Source: an uncultured Collinsella sp. (GTDB lineage: Bacteria > Actinomycetota > Coriobacteriia > Coriobacteriales > Coriobacteriaceae). Taken from it: a DNA stretch of 9,600 nt. The translations under genes and the position numbers were made by a program. Below the pieces are notes generated by a model that made no database searches, had not been told where the DNA came from, and saw only the letters and a list, made by a program, of their open reading frames with translations. This document shows positions 1-5,652 of this stretch, piece after piece (within the stretch, counting starts at the first letter, position 1; every line of letters starts with the position of its first letter). Location of the stretch: positions 1 to 9,600 of the forward strand of contig CABTWP010000059.1 of the NCBI GenBank assembly GCA_902488525.1, written 5' to 3'.

Positions 1-575
1 CGCCCGTGCTTGGCGACCTTGGGGGTCGCGGCCTTGGGCTTGACGGTGACGGCGCTGCCGCCAACCAGCGCCATGATCGGCGCGGTGCCGGCTTCGTTCT
101 GGGAAATGGCGTCGTCGTCGGCGACGATGAGCCAGTAGCCACAGGGCAGCTCGGCCGTCGTGCCCGCGTTAAGGGTCGCAGGCCTGGCGCCAGAGCTCTG
201 GAGGGAACGAGCGAGCTGTGCGCTCAGCGCGCTCGTAAGGTGGGAATCGGTGTTGAGCCACTCGGCAGCTTCCTGCGCGGTGGTCTGGGAATTGGGCATG
301 CCGGCGCTGTGCAGCACAGGCAGCGCGGCGTCGCGCACGGCGTCGCTTGCCCAGGCGAGGTCGGTGGCGATCTTGGCGTCGCTGTCGCCGTCGACGACGT
401 TGGCGCTAAAGATCTGGTAGGCGTCGTAGCTGCTCGCCACGGTGCCGCTCACCGTGATGGAACCGGTCGAGGTCGGCGCGGCCTGCGCGGAAGCGGGGAA
501 CACAACCGCGCAGGTGCCGATCAGGAGGGCAAGCAGCGCAAACAAGATCGGGAAGGAGCAAACTTTCTTATTCAC
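1..575 (-). CDS. Pilin subunit, fimbrial isopeptide-formation D2 type N-terminal part (3' end outside window)
   Basis: The first 191 codons of a secreted pilin subunit are in view; the gene runs off the left edge. It starts with GTG at 575-573, with AGGGAGG at 590-584 eight nt upstream. Residues 1-32 form a signal peptide (MNKK, hydrophobic 9-28, then ASAQA). Residues 38-60 (GSITVSGT, YDAYQIFSANVVDGD) and 145-172 (CGYWLIVADDDA, GTAPIMALVGGSAVTVKPK) match the N-terminal domain of Gram-positive major pilins with intramolecular isopeptide bonds. Lys181 in VTVKPKAATP (residues 177-185) is placed like the pilin-motif lysine that sortase C joins to the next subunit; this is inference from family knowledge. 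The gene overlaps the adhesin gene by 8 nt (GTGAATAA), so translation is probably coupled. CnaB-like domains, a sorting signal and a sortase gene would be expected beyond the edge but cannot be seen. Confidence 0.85.
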   Translation of the reverse strand, partial: MNKKVCSFPILFALLALLIGTCAVVFPASAQAAPTSTGSITVSGTVASSYDAYQIFSANVVDGDSDAKIATDLAWASDAVRDAALPVLHSAGMPNSQTTAQEAAEWLNTDSHLTSALSAQLARSLQSSGARPATLNAGTTAELPCGYWLIVADDDAISQNEAGTAPIMALVGGSAVTVKPKAATPKVAKHG

Positions 576-590
576 GACGCTCGCCTCCCT
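568..590 (-). promoter_or_regulatory. Overlap and ribosome binding site coupling the two pilin genes
   Basis: The adhesin stop codon TAA (570-568) lies inside the start of the second pilin, whose GTG is at 575-573. The Shine-Dalgarno AGGGAGG (590-584) is inside the last codons of the adhesin (GGERRE). Ribosomes finishing the adhesin would therefore terminate on top of the next start, the usual layout for translational coupling. This matters because an early stop in the adhesin could reduce the second subunit as well. Confidence 0.7.
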
Positions 591-3500
591 TCGCATTCGC
601 CTTGCGACGAATGTGCATCCAGGCTGCAGCAGCGCAAAGCACCGCCGCGCCGGCAAGGTATGTTGAAGTGACGCCCGACATACCGGAAAGAGGCAGAGTG
701 GTGGAGTAGGTGTTGGTGAAGGTGGAGACGGGAATGATGGTTGGGTCCGCACCGGCGGAGGTTTGAACCGCGACGCCCTGCCCGTTCTTGCCAAGGGTGT
801 TGCCCATGTCGTCCTTCATCTGCGTAACGGTGGTAGAGGTGGTAAGACCGGTGTACTTGCCAGTGGTCTCATTCATGACGGCCTTCACCGTGACGGCAAC
901 CTGGTACTCGGCCTTGGAGTAGCGGAGCTTATCGATGGCACCGGTGGTAGGCGCGACCTCCTTCACCGTGTAGGTGTAGGTCTTGGCGTAATCTTTATTG
1001 GTGCCTGCTTCAGTGGACAGGTGCGACTTGTTGAACGTCATGGCGCCAAAGGTCGCCGTGATGTTGTTGAGCTTGGCGGCATCGGTCTCCCCTGCCTTTG
1101 GGGCAACAGAAATCTTGGACGCTTCGGGCACGGGGGCTTTGGCTGCATAGTCACCCGTAGCCACAATGCTGAACTCGAACGGCACATAGCTGCCTTCGTC
1201 GTCCTTCGGCCAGTCCGTATTGCGAACGGATTTGGTCACCGGGATCTTCACGGACGTAGCGCTGCACTTGTCGGAGATGTACGTAGTGCCACTAACGATG
1301 CTCAGCTGCTCGTTCTCTTTCCACGTAATGGAGCCGTTTGTGCTGTCCACCGTGAACTTGTAGGTGTTCTTGTTCAGTTCGTAGCCAAACGGAGCCTGGG
1401 TCTCCGTGAGCGTGTACGTGCCCGGCAGCAGACCGGCCAATGTGAACTTGCCATTCGTGTCGTCGGTATCGGCCCAAGTGGTTTCGCTCGAAGCCGACTG
1501 ATCGCTCACGGTCCAAGACTGCGCCTCGGTCGTACCACCGGCACCCAGTTTCGCAAGCTTCCACTCGGAACCAGCCAAAGGAGTGTATCCCTTGTCTCCT
1601 TCCTCAACCTTAGTCCAAGACACCGTACCGGTAATAATCTTGGTGTTGGGAATGGCACCTTTGGGGTTATTCTCGAACGAAACGTTGTTCCCGTTCTCAT
1701 CCACATAACCCTGAACATAGTTCGGCTTCTCGCCAGTATTGTTCATAGTGGCGTAGTAGATGGTGTCTGACTTCTGGTAGCCCTCCGGCGCCTTGACCTC
1801 GCGAATGTAGTACGTGAAGTAGTTCGTGTCGCTCGTGTCGCCAATGGTGGCCTTTTGGTTCAGGTAGTCGTACTGAATGGTGCCAACGGTAGAATCGGAG
1901 TCATTCGTGCCGTTATCCACAATAGAGACGATGCGGTCCCAACCGTTCTCCGCATCATTTTTGTTCGCGTAAATCGCCCACTCAGAACCTGCGAGCGGTG
2001 TGGTGTCGTCTGCAGCGTCAACCTTGCCCCACGCAACCGCAGACCCGTCGGGCGTGTAAGTACCGGACCATGGGAAGTTGTGGCGCTCCTGATCCATATC
2101 GATGACGGAAGCCGAGTCACCCTCGATATCCCTGAAATTCCACGCGACCGTGGGGTTGTACATCTGGAAGTCATCGCCAACATAAACACGCCCGTTGGTG
2201 GTCACGTGATCCTCGAAGCTGCCGTTGGGAACAACGATACTGCCCAACATGGCGGCTGCCGGGTCGTCGTCTGTCCACTTCCCGTCACCACCAATGCCCT
2301 CAAGGGCCATACCACCTCGGATGGTGACCTGCTTGGCCGTTGCGAAATTCCACAGGATGCTCTGGGCGGCAATGGAGTACTCAGACTTAGTCTTGTCGTT
2401 GCTACCGCTCTCGTACCCACGGGAGATTTCCTCACCATTCCACCAGAAGCGCCAGCCGGTGTTGAACTCAACCGGGGCCCCCTCTTCATCGATGATGTTG
2501 ACGACCACGGAGGCGCCCACGGGTATTTTATTGAAGCTGAAGTCCACGCCACGGTAGATCGTGCCTTTATAGGAGTTGGTAAGATCCGACGCCTTCAGGT
2601 TAAAGACTTGAAGCGAAGAACCCTTGCCGCTATCGTCCGCATCGCCGGTAAACGTGATGAGCTTCTCGTTGTTGACAAGGGTCACCTCGCCGGAAACGCT
2701 GTTGCCGGTTACATCGGTGTAACTCGTCTTGCGGTTAAACTTCTTAATGGAGTTGTCGAACTTGAGGCCGTACGTCGCCCTACTGTCTTTGTTGTACTTT
2801 GCAATGGTGTAGTTGGAATTCTCCTCGGCAACATCGACCGTACAACTCCCGGTGGGTTTAAGCTTTGCGAGGGGCGTGGAGATCTTCGCCTTTACTTCGG
2901 AATCCAGGAAATTGGTGTAATTCTTACCGTTGATGCTCGACATGATGCTCGCGCCATCATCGTTGCCCGTGAACAGGCCATCGTCAGACCAGTCGCCCTG
3001 CATCTTCACGACAGACTGGCGATCGGCGTTGTTCATCCAGGTTGTACGGTTTCCCGCGATTGCCGCGGTATAGTCGTAGCCAATGGCTTCAGCGTTATGT
3101 GAGCTCTTTTGCCTACCAACCCAGGCACCCTTGTTCCACGCGCCAACGGAAGCCGATGCGGGCTCGCTTGTACCAACCTGGATTTCTTTGATAGAGGTCG
3201 CGTTACTCAAGCCCGCGACCGCAAGAACGACGCTGCCCGCAGAAGGACGAAACTGCGCACCAAAGCCAACGGTACCGAAGCGAAATCCCGCGCCAGACGT
3301 ATTGTTATTACCATCCGTGTAAGGCCAGCTCTCCTTGAGGGGATTGAGCGCAAGCTTACCCTGCACGACGGTAAGGCCCTCGGCCTCGACGGCATATGAA
3401 CCTGCAACGTTGTCGCGTGTGAGGTAGGAGGGGTCCGCAGGCTTGCCTCCTACGTACATGTCCCTTCCAACGAATGTGGCAACGCCGGGATCGGGGGTGG

Positions 3501-3891
3501 AGGAACCGATATTCGTGCCGATACCGATAGACGTGGGAACGTAAATACCCGGCCCCACGGTGGCCGTCGCTCTCGCTGAAGCCGCATTCGCACTCTGAGC
3601 CTGCTCAGCACTATTTGAAGAGCCAGCCTCGCCGGCATCGGTCTCGTCGCTATTCTGGTTTTCGGCATCCTCGCTGGTGTTATCTACAGCAGCGGACTCA
3701 CTTGAGGAACCCCCCCCCATCACAGTTTCCTCGGTAGAAACTGTCTGGGCGTCGTTGGCGATGGCCTGCGAGATCGGGGGCATAACGAGCGACAGTACCA
3801 GGCTCAAAACGGAAGCTCCGCACAAAACACCTGCTAGTACACGATGTGTCGCTTTATTACTCTGCTTAGATTTATCTGAATTTGCTTTCAT
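568..3891 (-). CDS. Sortase-anchored adhesin/pilin: choice-of-anchor A, two SpaA/CnaB domains, FctA-type domain, LPLSG anchor
   Basis: This 1107-aa cell-wall protein is probably the tip or adhesive pilin, placed ahead of the major pilin. Residues 1-45 are a signal peptide (hydrophobic 18-40, cleavage after AIA). Residues 46-110 are a Ser/Glu/Asp/Ala-rich linker encoded partly by a G9 tract. Residues about 135-605 resemble the choice-of-anchor A domain, with the typical LGSIVVPNGSF (549-559) and HNFPWSGTY (604-612). Two SpaA-type prealbumin-like domains follow: about 617-745 (Lys623, E-box YYIREVKAPEGY with Glu698, Asn741/742) and about 754-876 (Lys761, E-box YTLTETQAPFGY with Glu830, Asp874 where Asn is usual). 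Residues 880-1062 are an FctA-like pilin isopeptide-linkage domain (Lys887, Glu978, Asn1060). The sorting signal is LPLSG (1066-1070), a membrane segment (1072-1093) and RRK. Start ATG has GGGGAGGAG six nt upstream. GC is visibly lower than in the neighbouring housekeeping genes, consistent with an accessory locus. Isopeptide residues are inferred from motif position. Confidence 0.9.
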   Translation of the reverse strand: MKANSDKSKQSNKATHRVLAGVLCGASVLSLVLSLVMPPISQAIANDAQTVSTEETVMGGGSSSESAAVDNTSEDAENQNSDETDAGEAGSSNSAEQAQSANAASARATATVGPGIYVPTSIGIGTNIGSSTPDPGVATFVGRDMYVGGKPADPSYLTRDNVAGSYAVEAEGLTVVQGKLALNPLKESWPYTDGNNNTSGAGFRFGTVGFGAQFRPSAGSVVLAVAGLSNATSIKEIQVGTSEPASASVGAWNKGAWVGRQKSSHNAEAIGYDYTAAIAGNRTTWMNNADRQSVVKMQGDWSDDGLFTGNDDGASIMSSINGKNYTNFLDSEVKAKISTPLAKLKPTGSCTVDVAEENSNYTIAKYNKDSRATYGLKFDNSIKKFNRKTSYTDVTGNSVSGEVTLVNNEKLITFTGDADDSGKGSSLQVFNLKASDLTNSYKGTIYRGVDFSFNKIPVGASVVVNIIDEEGAPVEFNTGWRFWWNGEEISRGYESGSNDKTKSEYSIAAQSILWNFATAKQVTIRGGMALEGIGGDGKWTDDDPAAAMLGSIVVPNGSFEDHVTTNGRVYVGDDFQMYNPTVAWNFRDIEGDSASVIDMDQERHNFPWSGTYTPDGSAVAWGKVDAADDTTPLAGSEWAIYANKNDAENGWDRIVSIVDNGTNDSDSTVGTIQYDYLNQKATIGDTSDTNYFTYYIREVKAPEGYQKSDTIYYATMNNTGEKPNYVQGYVDENGNNVSFENNPKGAIPNTKIITGTVSWTKVEEGDKGYTPLAGSEWKLAKLGAGGTTEAQSWTVSDQSASSETTWADTDDTNGKFTLAGLLPGTYTLTETQAPFGYELNKNTYKFTVDSTNGSITWKENEQLSIVSGTTYISDKCSATSVKIPVTKSVRNTDWPKDDEGSYVPFEFSIVATGDYAAKAPVPEASKISVAPKAGETDAAKLNNITATFGAMTFNKSHLSTEAGTNKDYAKTYTYTVKEVAPTTGAIDKLRYSKAEYQVAVTVKAVMNETTGKYTGLTTSTTVTQMKDDMGNTLGKNGQGVAVQTSAGADPTIIPVSTFTNTYSTTLPLSGMSGVTSTYLAGAAVLCAAAAWMHIRRKANAKGGERRE
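3710..3718 (-). repeat. Homopolymeric G9 tract inside the adhesin gene (likely phase-variation switch)
   Basis: Nine consecutive C on the plus strand read as G9 on the coding strand, from the last base of codon Met58 to Gly61, just after the signal peptide. With nine G the adhesin frame is open for all 1107 codons. I translated both slipped versions: with eight G the frame reads Met-Gly-Gly-Val-Pro-Gln-Val-Ser-Pro-Leu-Leu then TAG; with ten G it reads Met-Gly-Gly-Gly-Phe-Leu-Lys then TGA. Either single-base slip would give a product of under 70 residues that is mostly signal peptide. No comparable run occurs in the other genes here. Confidence 0.85.
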
Positions 3892-3897
3892 CGATGT

Positions 3898-3906
3898 CTC
3901 CTCCCC
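3898..3906 (-). promoter_or_regulatory. Ribosome binding site of the adhesin gene
   Basis: GGGGAGGAG on the minus strand ends six nt before the ATG at 3891-3889. It is a strong Shine-Dalgarno and fixes the start; the residues that follow make a proper signal peptide. Confidence 0.8.
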
Positions 3907-4134
3907 AAGAGACCGCGATCTTGCTCTTTCACTATCAAACGTATCTGCGCAATCTGTAATTGCGCTCGCGTAGTAATACTATTGCAACTATTGTTTAAAC
4001 ATCCGAGCAACAAAACCGACATTTTTGTAGCCAGTTCTCAATTCTCTTGACATTTACTCAGATTTGCTTTCTTTTATTCGCTATCTGTTTTTTGTTTCTG
4101 CTGGTAATTTAGTTGCCTATTATTTTTTAATGGC

Positions 4135-4165
4135 ATTAGATTTATTTGCACAACATTTTGCTCAA
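4135..4165 (-). promoter_or_regulatory. Candidate promoter of the pilus operon
   Basis: On the minus strand TTGAGC (4165-4160) and TCTAAT (4140-4135) could act as -35 and -10, with a long 19-nt spacer. TCTAAT differs from the consensus at one position, while the -35 and spacing are poor, as is common for promoters needing an activator. The elements lie directly downstream of the paired 9-bp repeats at 4179-4208, where an activator would bind. The call rests on pattern only; a promoter closer to the gene is possible. Confidence 0.35.
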
Positions 4166-4178
4166 GAGCAAGCGTCCT

Positions 4179-4208
4179 GTGAACGGTCGAAAATCGACCG
4201 TGAACGGT
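4179..4208 (-). promoter_or_regulatory. Paired 9-bp direct repeats, LytTR-type operator candidate
   Basis: On the minus strand ACCGTTCAC occurs at 4208-4200 and again, identically, at 4187-4179, separated by exactly 12 bp (21-bp period, two helical turns). The published LytTR half-site pattern is [TA][AC][CA]GTTN[AG][TG] in direct repeat with 12-13 bp between; each copy here fits 8 of 9 positions, missing only the last. The spacer also completes a perfect inverted repeat, CGGTCGA-TTT-TCGACCG (4200-4184), so binding by a dimeric repressor or a small hairpin is an alternative reading. No LytTR regulator gene is in the window. Confidence 0.5.
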
Positions 4209-4348
4209 AGGTCATTAACCGGGAGGAATAGACTACTAAATTGATGGGAATATCTTTAACCCATCGGTAGTTAGAAGCGTAATGTTCAGACAACAATATT
4301 TGAATTTTCGCGCAGATTTTAGGCATCAATTCGCCCAAATCGCCTGAG

Positions 4349-4382
4349 GCCGCCACAAAGGTGCCTGCCCCTTTGTGGCGGC
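4349..4382. repeat. CACAAAGG-family hairpin, copy 1
   Basis: Perfect 13-bp stem GCCGCCACAAAGG / CCTTTGTGGCGGC with an 8-nt loop (tgcctgcc). It begins 12 nt after the HAD stop codon, where a terminator would be expected, but the minus-strand sequence after it is CTCAGGCGATTTGG with no T-run. The core and loop match copies at 5313-5341 and 5440-5474. Confidence 0.8.
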
Positions 4383-4394
4383 TCTCCCCCGGCG

Positions 4395-5216
4395 CTACAG
4401 CAGATGCTCCTCGATAAAGATCGCGATGCCGTCTTTGTCGTTGCTCGCGGTTACAAAATCAGCTGCGGCGCGGGTGGCGTCGCTGCCGTTTGCCATGGCC
4501 ACGCCCACGCTGGCGTCGGCCACCATGCAGGTGTCGTTATCGGCATCGCCAAACACGCAAATGTTCTCGAGCTCCATGTCGTTGAGCTCCGCCACGCGCA
4601 CAAGGCCGCGCGTCTTGGACACGCGCGGATCCATGAACTCGTAGAGCCGCTGCGTGGTTTGCAGAGCCGCCGCCTTAACAGTGTTATCGGCAAACGTCGA
4701 CGCCCGCTCAATCACCCGCGGCATTACCTCGGGCGCCATGGTAAACATCACCTTGGGCTGCGGCTCGCGCAAAAACTCGGCAAAATCGACCACCTGGTAG
4801 GGCACGCCGTCGACGCGCGACAGGTGCTCGACGCACGCGTTGCTCTCGGGCACGTAGAACACGCCGTCTCGGGGGCAGACGGGCGTTGCTGGAAGGTCCG
4901 CCATGTGCTTGCAAATGCGCGCGATGGTCTCGCCCGGCAGCGGATAACTCAGCTCGTTGATGTCATGCGCGCGGTCGATGACCTCGGCGCCACCGCAGCC
5001 CACCATCACGTCTACCAGGCCTTCGATGCCCCAGAGCTCGTACATGGCCTCGGTCGCGCGGGCGTCGCGCCCGGTGCACAGGCCAAAGAGTACGCCGCGC
5101 TCGCGCAGGGCGCGAATCGCCGCCACGGTGCGCGGGGACACCGTGTGCCGGCTCGTGAGCAGCGTGCCGTCGATATCGCAGAGTACGGCTTTAATGTGGC
5201 TGAAAGTGGCGTCCAT
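4395..5216 (-). CDS. Cof-type HAD-IIB family phosphatase
   Basis: A 273-aa haloacid-dehalogenase-superfamily hydrolase, probably a cytoplasmic phosphatase acting on a small phosphorylated metabolite; the substrate cannot be told from sequence. All four HAD motifs are present: I, CDIDGTLLTS with Asp14 nucleophile and Asp16; II, Thr48 in GLCTGRDA; III, Lys201 in RVSKTRGL; IV, GDADND with Asp224 and Asp228, followed by VGVAMANGSDATRAAADFVT typical of the Cof group. The region between motifs II and III (about 75-195) is the type IIB cap. Length is normal for the family. I chose the ATG at 5216-5214, preceded by AGAAAGG; an in-frame upstream extension to 5390 reads into intergenic hairpin repeats and is rejected. 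It appears to be a separate transcription unit, with its own candidate promoter. Confidence 0.9.
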   Translation of the reverse strand: MDATFSHIKAVLCDIDGTLLTSRHTVSPRTVAAIRALRERGVLFGLCTGRDARATEAMYELWGIEGLVDVMVGCGGAEVIDRAHDINELSYPLPGETIARICKHMADLPATPVCPRDGVFYVPESNACVEHLSRVDGVPYQVVDFAEFLREPQPKVMFTMAPEVMPRVIERASTFADNTVKAAALQTTQRLYEFMDPRVSKTRGLVRVAELNDMELENICVFGDADNDTCMVADASVGVAMANGSDATRAAADFVTASNDKDGIAIFIEEHLL

Positions 5217-5271
5217 GGGGGCCTTTCTGGGTTGTGCGGCGATGTGGGGTGTATTCGTGAACGGCGTACAT

Positions 5272-5302
5272 GGTATACCAAGGCGCAGGCGCGGCCCGTC
5301 AA
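5272..5302 (-). promoter_or_regulatory. Candidate promoter of the HAD phosphatase gene
   Basis: On the minus strand TTGACG (5302-5297) lies 19 nt upstream of TATACC (5277-5272), which is preceded by TGG and so has an extended -10 (TGnTATA). The -10 lies within a 10-bp palindrome TGGTATACCA (5280-5271). The start codon would be about 50 nt downstream. Spacing is longer than ideal, so confidence is modest. Confidence 0.35.
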
Positions 5303-5312
5303 AGCAAAAACC

Positions 5313-5341
5313 ACCACAAAGGTGCCTGGCCCCTTTGTGGT
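5313..5341 (-). terminator. CACAAAGG-family hairpin, copy 2, with T-rich tail on the minus strand
   Basis: Stem ACCACAAAGG / CCTTTGTGGT (10 bp) around a 9-nt loop. On the minus strand the stem is followed by GGTTTTTGCTTTG, so it could act as an intrinsic terminator for transcripts arriving from moaC-mobB. The tail overlaps the candidate -35 of the HAD gene. Assigned as terminator-like by structure only; it is also a member of a repeat family. Confidence 0.5.
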
Positions 5342-5358
5342 TGCCGGACCCGGGGCAC

Positions 5359-5423
5359 AAACCATCACAACATTCGACGTTTTTCGGCAAAATCGCGATT
5401 TTCGCTGAATGTTGTGATGGTTT
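5359..5423. repeat. 61-bp palindromic repeat, copy 1
   Basis: Perfect 17-bp terminal arms AAACCATCACAACATTC / GAATGTTGTGATGGTTT; the core from ACCATC to GATGGT is 5361-5421, exactly 61 bp. The centre contains a 14-bp palindrome, AAAATCGCGATTTT. The internal sequence matches copies 2 and 3 better when this copy is reverse-complemented, so it lies in the opposite orientation. It sits between two CACAAAGG hairpins. Confidence 0.85.
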
Positions 5424-5439
5424 TTACTGCAAAGCAAAA

Positions 5440-5474
5440 TCCACCACAAAGGTACCTGTCCCCTTTGTGGTGGA
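5440..5474 (-). terminator. CACAAAGG-family hairpin, copy 3, with T-rich tail on the minus strand
   Basis: Perfect 13-bp stem TCCACCACAAAGG / CCTTTGTGGTGGA with a 9-nt loop (tacctgtcc). On the minus strand it is followed by TTTTGCTTTG, the same tail as copy 2, giving a terminator-like form downstream of moaC-mobB. Whether it stops transcription is inference. Confidence 0.5.
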
Positions 5475-5498
5475 AATGACGTTTGCCCAGATAAAACC

Positions 5499-5527
5499 TG
5501 CCAAAATAAACCTGTCCCTTTTTGGCA
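5499..5527. repeat. Divergent small hairpin sharing the ACCTGTCCC loop
   Basis: Inverted repeat TGCCAAAA (5499-5506) and TTTTGGCA (5520-5527) around a 13-nt loop containing AACCTGTCCC. The stem differs from the CACAAAGG hairpins but the loop core ACCTGTCC is the same as in copy 3, so the loop is conserved while the stem is not. Confidence 0.55.
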
Positions 5528-5546
5528 TGTTATGGCAACGCAGCGA

Positions 5547-5646
5547 GCCGGTTCCAAGTGCCCCAGGTCGCCCCGAAAGAGGAGCGACGCGTACTTTGGT
5601 ACGCGAGCGACGGCTTGAGGGGCGAGATGGGGTGCTTGGGGCCGGC
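5547..5646. repeat. Long imperfect palindrome just after moaC-mobB
   Basis: Two 28-nt arms (5547-5574 and 5619-5646) are imperfect reverse complements, with matching blocks such as TCGCCCC / GGGGCGA. Between them is a second perfect stem CGCGTAC (5588-5594) / GTACGCG (5599-5605) with a TTTG loop. The element begins 7 nt after the moaC-mobB stop codon and could fold as RNA or as a cruciform. There is no T-run after it on the minus strand, so it is not a standard terminator. Confidence 0.6.
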
Positions 5647-5652
5647 GCAGCG

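Larger units (their letters stand above)
3892..4394. other. Gene-free AT-rich region upstream of the pilus operon
   Basis: About 500 bp between the 3' end of the HAD gene and the adhesin start. It is far more AT-rich than the rest of the window, with several T-runs at 4087-4128. No convincing gene was found on either strand. It holds, from high to low coordinates, the CACAAAGG hairpin (4349-4382), the 9-bp direct repeats with a nested palindrome (4179-4208), a small inverted repeat TTGCTC-AA-GAGCAA (4158-4171), a candidate promoter (4165-4135), the 10-bp palindrome TGTTTAAACA (3992-4001) and a tandem ACTATTG pair with a 9-bp period (3978-3984, 3987-3993). If the candidate promoter is right, the leader RNA is about 240 nt, long enough for further control. 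Confidence 0.75.
5217..5652. other. Hairpin-dense gene-free region between moaC-mobB and the HAD gene
   Basis: About 435 bp with no credible gene on either strand. It is occupied by at least five inverted-repeat elements in a row: a long imperfect palindrome (5547-5646), a small TGCCAAAA hairpin (5499-5527), a CACAAAGG hairpin (5440-5474), a 61-bp palindrome (5359-5423) and a second CACAAAGG hairpin (5313-5341). The two CACAAAGG copies share the 9-nt left flank AAAGCAAAA and enclose the 61-bp element, giving a compound A-B-A arrangement. The part nearest the HAD gene holds its candidate promoter and ribosome binding site. Confidence 0.75.

Noticed and set aside
1855..3102. A 415-codon open frame on the plus strand
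   Set aside because: It is antisense to the adhesin gene, has no signal peptide or domain and no good ribosome binding site; the minus-strand frame has clear pilin domains.
3978..4001. TGTTTAAACA palindrome and tandem ACTATTG as ends of an invertible promoter
   Set aside because: I found no matching inverted partner in the region and no recombinase gene in the window. These are noted only as small motifs.
4047..4052. A perfect TTGACA on the plus strand
   Set aside because: No fitting -10 at 16-18 nt and no plus-strand gene downstream; in AT-rich sequence a chance match is likely.
4162..4356. A 64-codon minus-strand frame upstream of the pilus operon
   Set aside because: Its GTG start lies inside the CACAAAGG hairpin, there is no Shine-Dalgarno, and it runs through the putative operator. 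The translation matches nothing I know.
5217..5390. A 58-residue N-terminal extension of the HAD phosphatase
   Set aside because: The extension would be encoded by the 61-bp palindrome and a CACAAAGG hairpin. The ATG at 5216 has a ribosome binding site and puts the DxD motif at the usual distance from the start.
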